From Brasenia schreberi (taxonomy: Eukaryota > Streptophyta > Magnoliopsida > Nymphaeales > Cabombaceae), in assembly GCA_036023115.1 (NCBI GenBank), contig JAYKKT010000064.1:9446001-9510000 (forward strand): DNA of 64,000 nucleotides, read 5' to 3'. The position numbers were made by a program, and so were the translations under genes. Position 1 is the first letter of the stretch. Each line of letters starts with the position of its first letter. The notes under the pieces were generated by a model that saw only the letters and a program-made list of their open reading frames with translations, searched no databases and had not been told where the DNA came from. Of this stretch, positions 62,206 to 64,000 are shown piece after piece.

Positions 62206-62365
62206 AAGCAAGATAAATTAGGATAATGAATGTTGATTGATTCTCCCTTTTCTCCATGTTTGAATGCAGGTTGGAAGATGGGCCACCAAGAGCCACATGC
62301 ACCCAATATCAATGACTTTCAAGGAAGTTATCTTACCAATCCAGCTCCAGCTACAAGATATATAA

Positions 62366-64000
62366 CAAACAACAACTAACAACAACAACTAAGCCTTTTC
62401 CCATAGTAGACGGGGTCGGCTACATGGATTCTTTGTTTCCACATATCCTTATCATGTGCCATGTTAGCAGTTAACTCCCAATAAGCTAGATCATTCTTTA
62501 TTGTTTCTTTCCAACACTTTTGTGATCGTCCTCTACCTCTTTTAATACTTTCCAAATTTAGTTTTCTAACCTTCGTACACGTTCTTCTTTTGATCTTCTT
62601 TCTATATGTCCAAACCATCTTAAACGATGTTCTCTCATTTTATCCTCTATTGGTGTCACTCCTAATTTGTTTCTAATAACCTCATTATGTATACGGTCTT
62701 TTCTTGTACGACCACTCATCCATCTCAACATCTTCATTTCTGTCATAGACATCTTTTGTACATGTTGATGATTAATTGCCCAACACTCACAACCATAAAA
62801 CATGGCAGGCCTAGATGCTGCTCTATAATATTTACCTTTTAACTTTAATGGTATCTTATTATCACAAAGAATACCTGATGCTCCTCTCCATTTTAACCAA
62901 CCAGCATTAATTCTATGTGTAACATCTCCATCAATTCTTCCATCACTCTGAAAATTTGACCCTAGATATTTAAAACTTTCCTTTTGGAGAATGCAATGTG
63001 TGCCAATTTTAATTTCCATGTCCTCTGAAGTAACCAAATGATCTCAAACTTACATTCCATATATTCAGTCTTTGTTCTACTAAGTCGGAGGCCTTTGCTT
63101 TCTAATGTTTCTCTCCATAGTTCCAATTTTCTATTAACTTTTTCCTTAGACTCCTCCACTAATACAATGCCATATGCAAATAACATACACCAAGGTACTT
63201 CATCTTGAATATGTTTTGTTAACTCATCAATCACCATTATAAATAAGTATGGACTTAAAGTTGATCCTTGATGTAACCCAATATTAACTTCAAAGAAGTC
63301 TGTCGTTCTTTCATGTGTCCTCACACATGTTTTTGCACCATCATACATGTCTCTTATAAGGTTAATATATGTCAATGGGATACCTCTTTTTTCTAAAGTT
63401 CTCCAAAGAACCTCCCTCGGTACCCTATCATAAGCTTTTTCTATCAATAAATATCATGTGAAGGTGTTTCTTTTTTGCTCTAAAATGTTTCATAAGACGT
63501 CTCAAAAGGTGAATCGCTTCAATAGTAGATCTACCTGGCATAAATCCAAATTGGTTCTTTGTTGTACTTGATACTTGTCTTAACCTACGTTCGATAATTC
63601 TTTCCCATAATTTCATAGTATGACTCATTAACTTGATACCTCGATAATTCGCACAATTTTGAATGTCTCCCTTGTTCTTATATATGGGTATAAGTGTACT
63701 TGCTCTCCATTCCTCGGCATCTTTTGGTTTTTTCATATTTCATTAAATAGACTTGTAAGATAAGTGATTCTTATTTCTCTTAGTATTTTTCAAACTTCTA
63801 TAGGAATATTATTTGGTCCTACCGATTTACCACTCTTCATATGTTTAAGAGCCTCTTTGACTTCATTCTTTTGAATATGTCGGTAGAAATTGTGGTTTAT
63901 ATACTTTTCTGACTTGGCTAAATCTCCTAAACTAATACTAACATCTTTATTTTCATTAAAAAGATTATAAAAATAGTTTTCCATCTATTTCTTATATCAT
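62366..64000 (-). mobile_element. RTE LINE, copy 9, runs off the window
   Basis: The 3' tail of AAC repeats is at 62366-62393. Similarity to RTE copy 7 continues to the last base. The RT (minus) reads [60 protein letters not shown] and [20 protein letters not shown]. The catalytic box is FAYG instead of FADD, so the enzyme is dead even apart from its frameshifts. Confidence 0.92.

Overview
This is nuclear DNA from a flowering plant. It has split genes with canonical GT...AG introns, plant-type protein families, long CT/GA and TA microsatellites, and a dense mixture of RTE and L1 LINEs, Copia LTR retrotransposons, hAT DNA transposons and SINE-like repeats. The species cannot be named from sequence alone. 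Nothing bacterial, no CRISPR array and no rRNA or tRNA gene was seen.

Layout. 1-5.9 kb: a 120-bp tandem unit split by an RTE LINE, which is itself split by an L1 LINE. 5.9-11.55 kb (minus): a TMK-like LRR receptor kinase pseudogene with stops, frameshifts, a lost catalytic Asp and an inserted ~2 kb block carrying a Copia fragment. 11.55-14.9 kb: intergenic repeats. 14.93-22.97 kb (minus): a four-exon bZIP-family gene, predicted 358 residues, in which two invariant positions of the bZIP signature are replaced. 23-31 kb: intergenic repeats. 31.3-35.35 kb (plus): an NSA2-type 60S ribosome biogenesis gene, with no visible start codon and a one-base deletion. 37.2-59.9 kb (minus): a two-exon LRAT-domain gene whose single intron is about 22 kb. 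60-64 kb: SINE-like repeats and an RTE LINE leaving the window.

The most striking structure is that LRAT intron. It holds one old Copia element (39841-59035, minus) whose LTRs, flanking 5-bp duplication and interrupted reverse transcriptase are recognisable on both sides. That element was dismembered by a non-autonomous hAT-type element in its RNase H, a full-length RTE LINE in its RT (itself hit by a 3.3 kb hAT), a second Copia element in its RT, and a hAT in its 5' LTR (itself hit by a 62-bp RTE fragment with a perfect 17-bp duplication). Target-site duplications, some slightly decayed, support most of the nested junctions and give a relative order of events.

The three better-preserved host genes are unrelated (transcription factor-like, ribosome assembly, LRAT/NlpC-P60-like) and do not form a pathway. 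I did not find a new multi-gene system. The unusual points are the nested intron, the atypical bZIP, and the small damage in the NSA2-like gene, which could be decay or a base-calling error.
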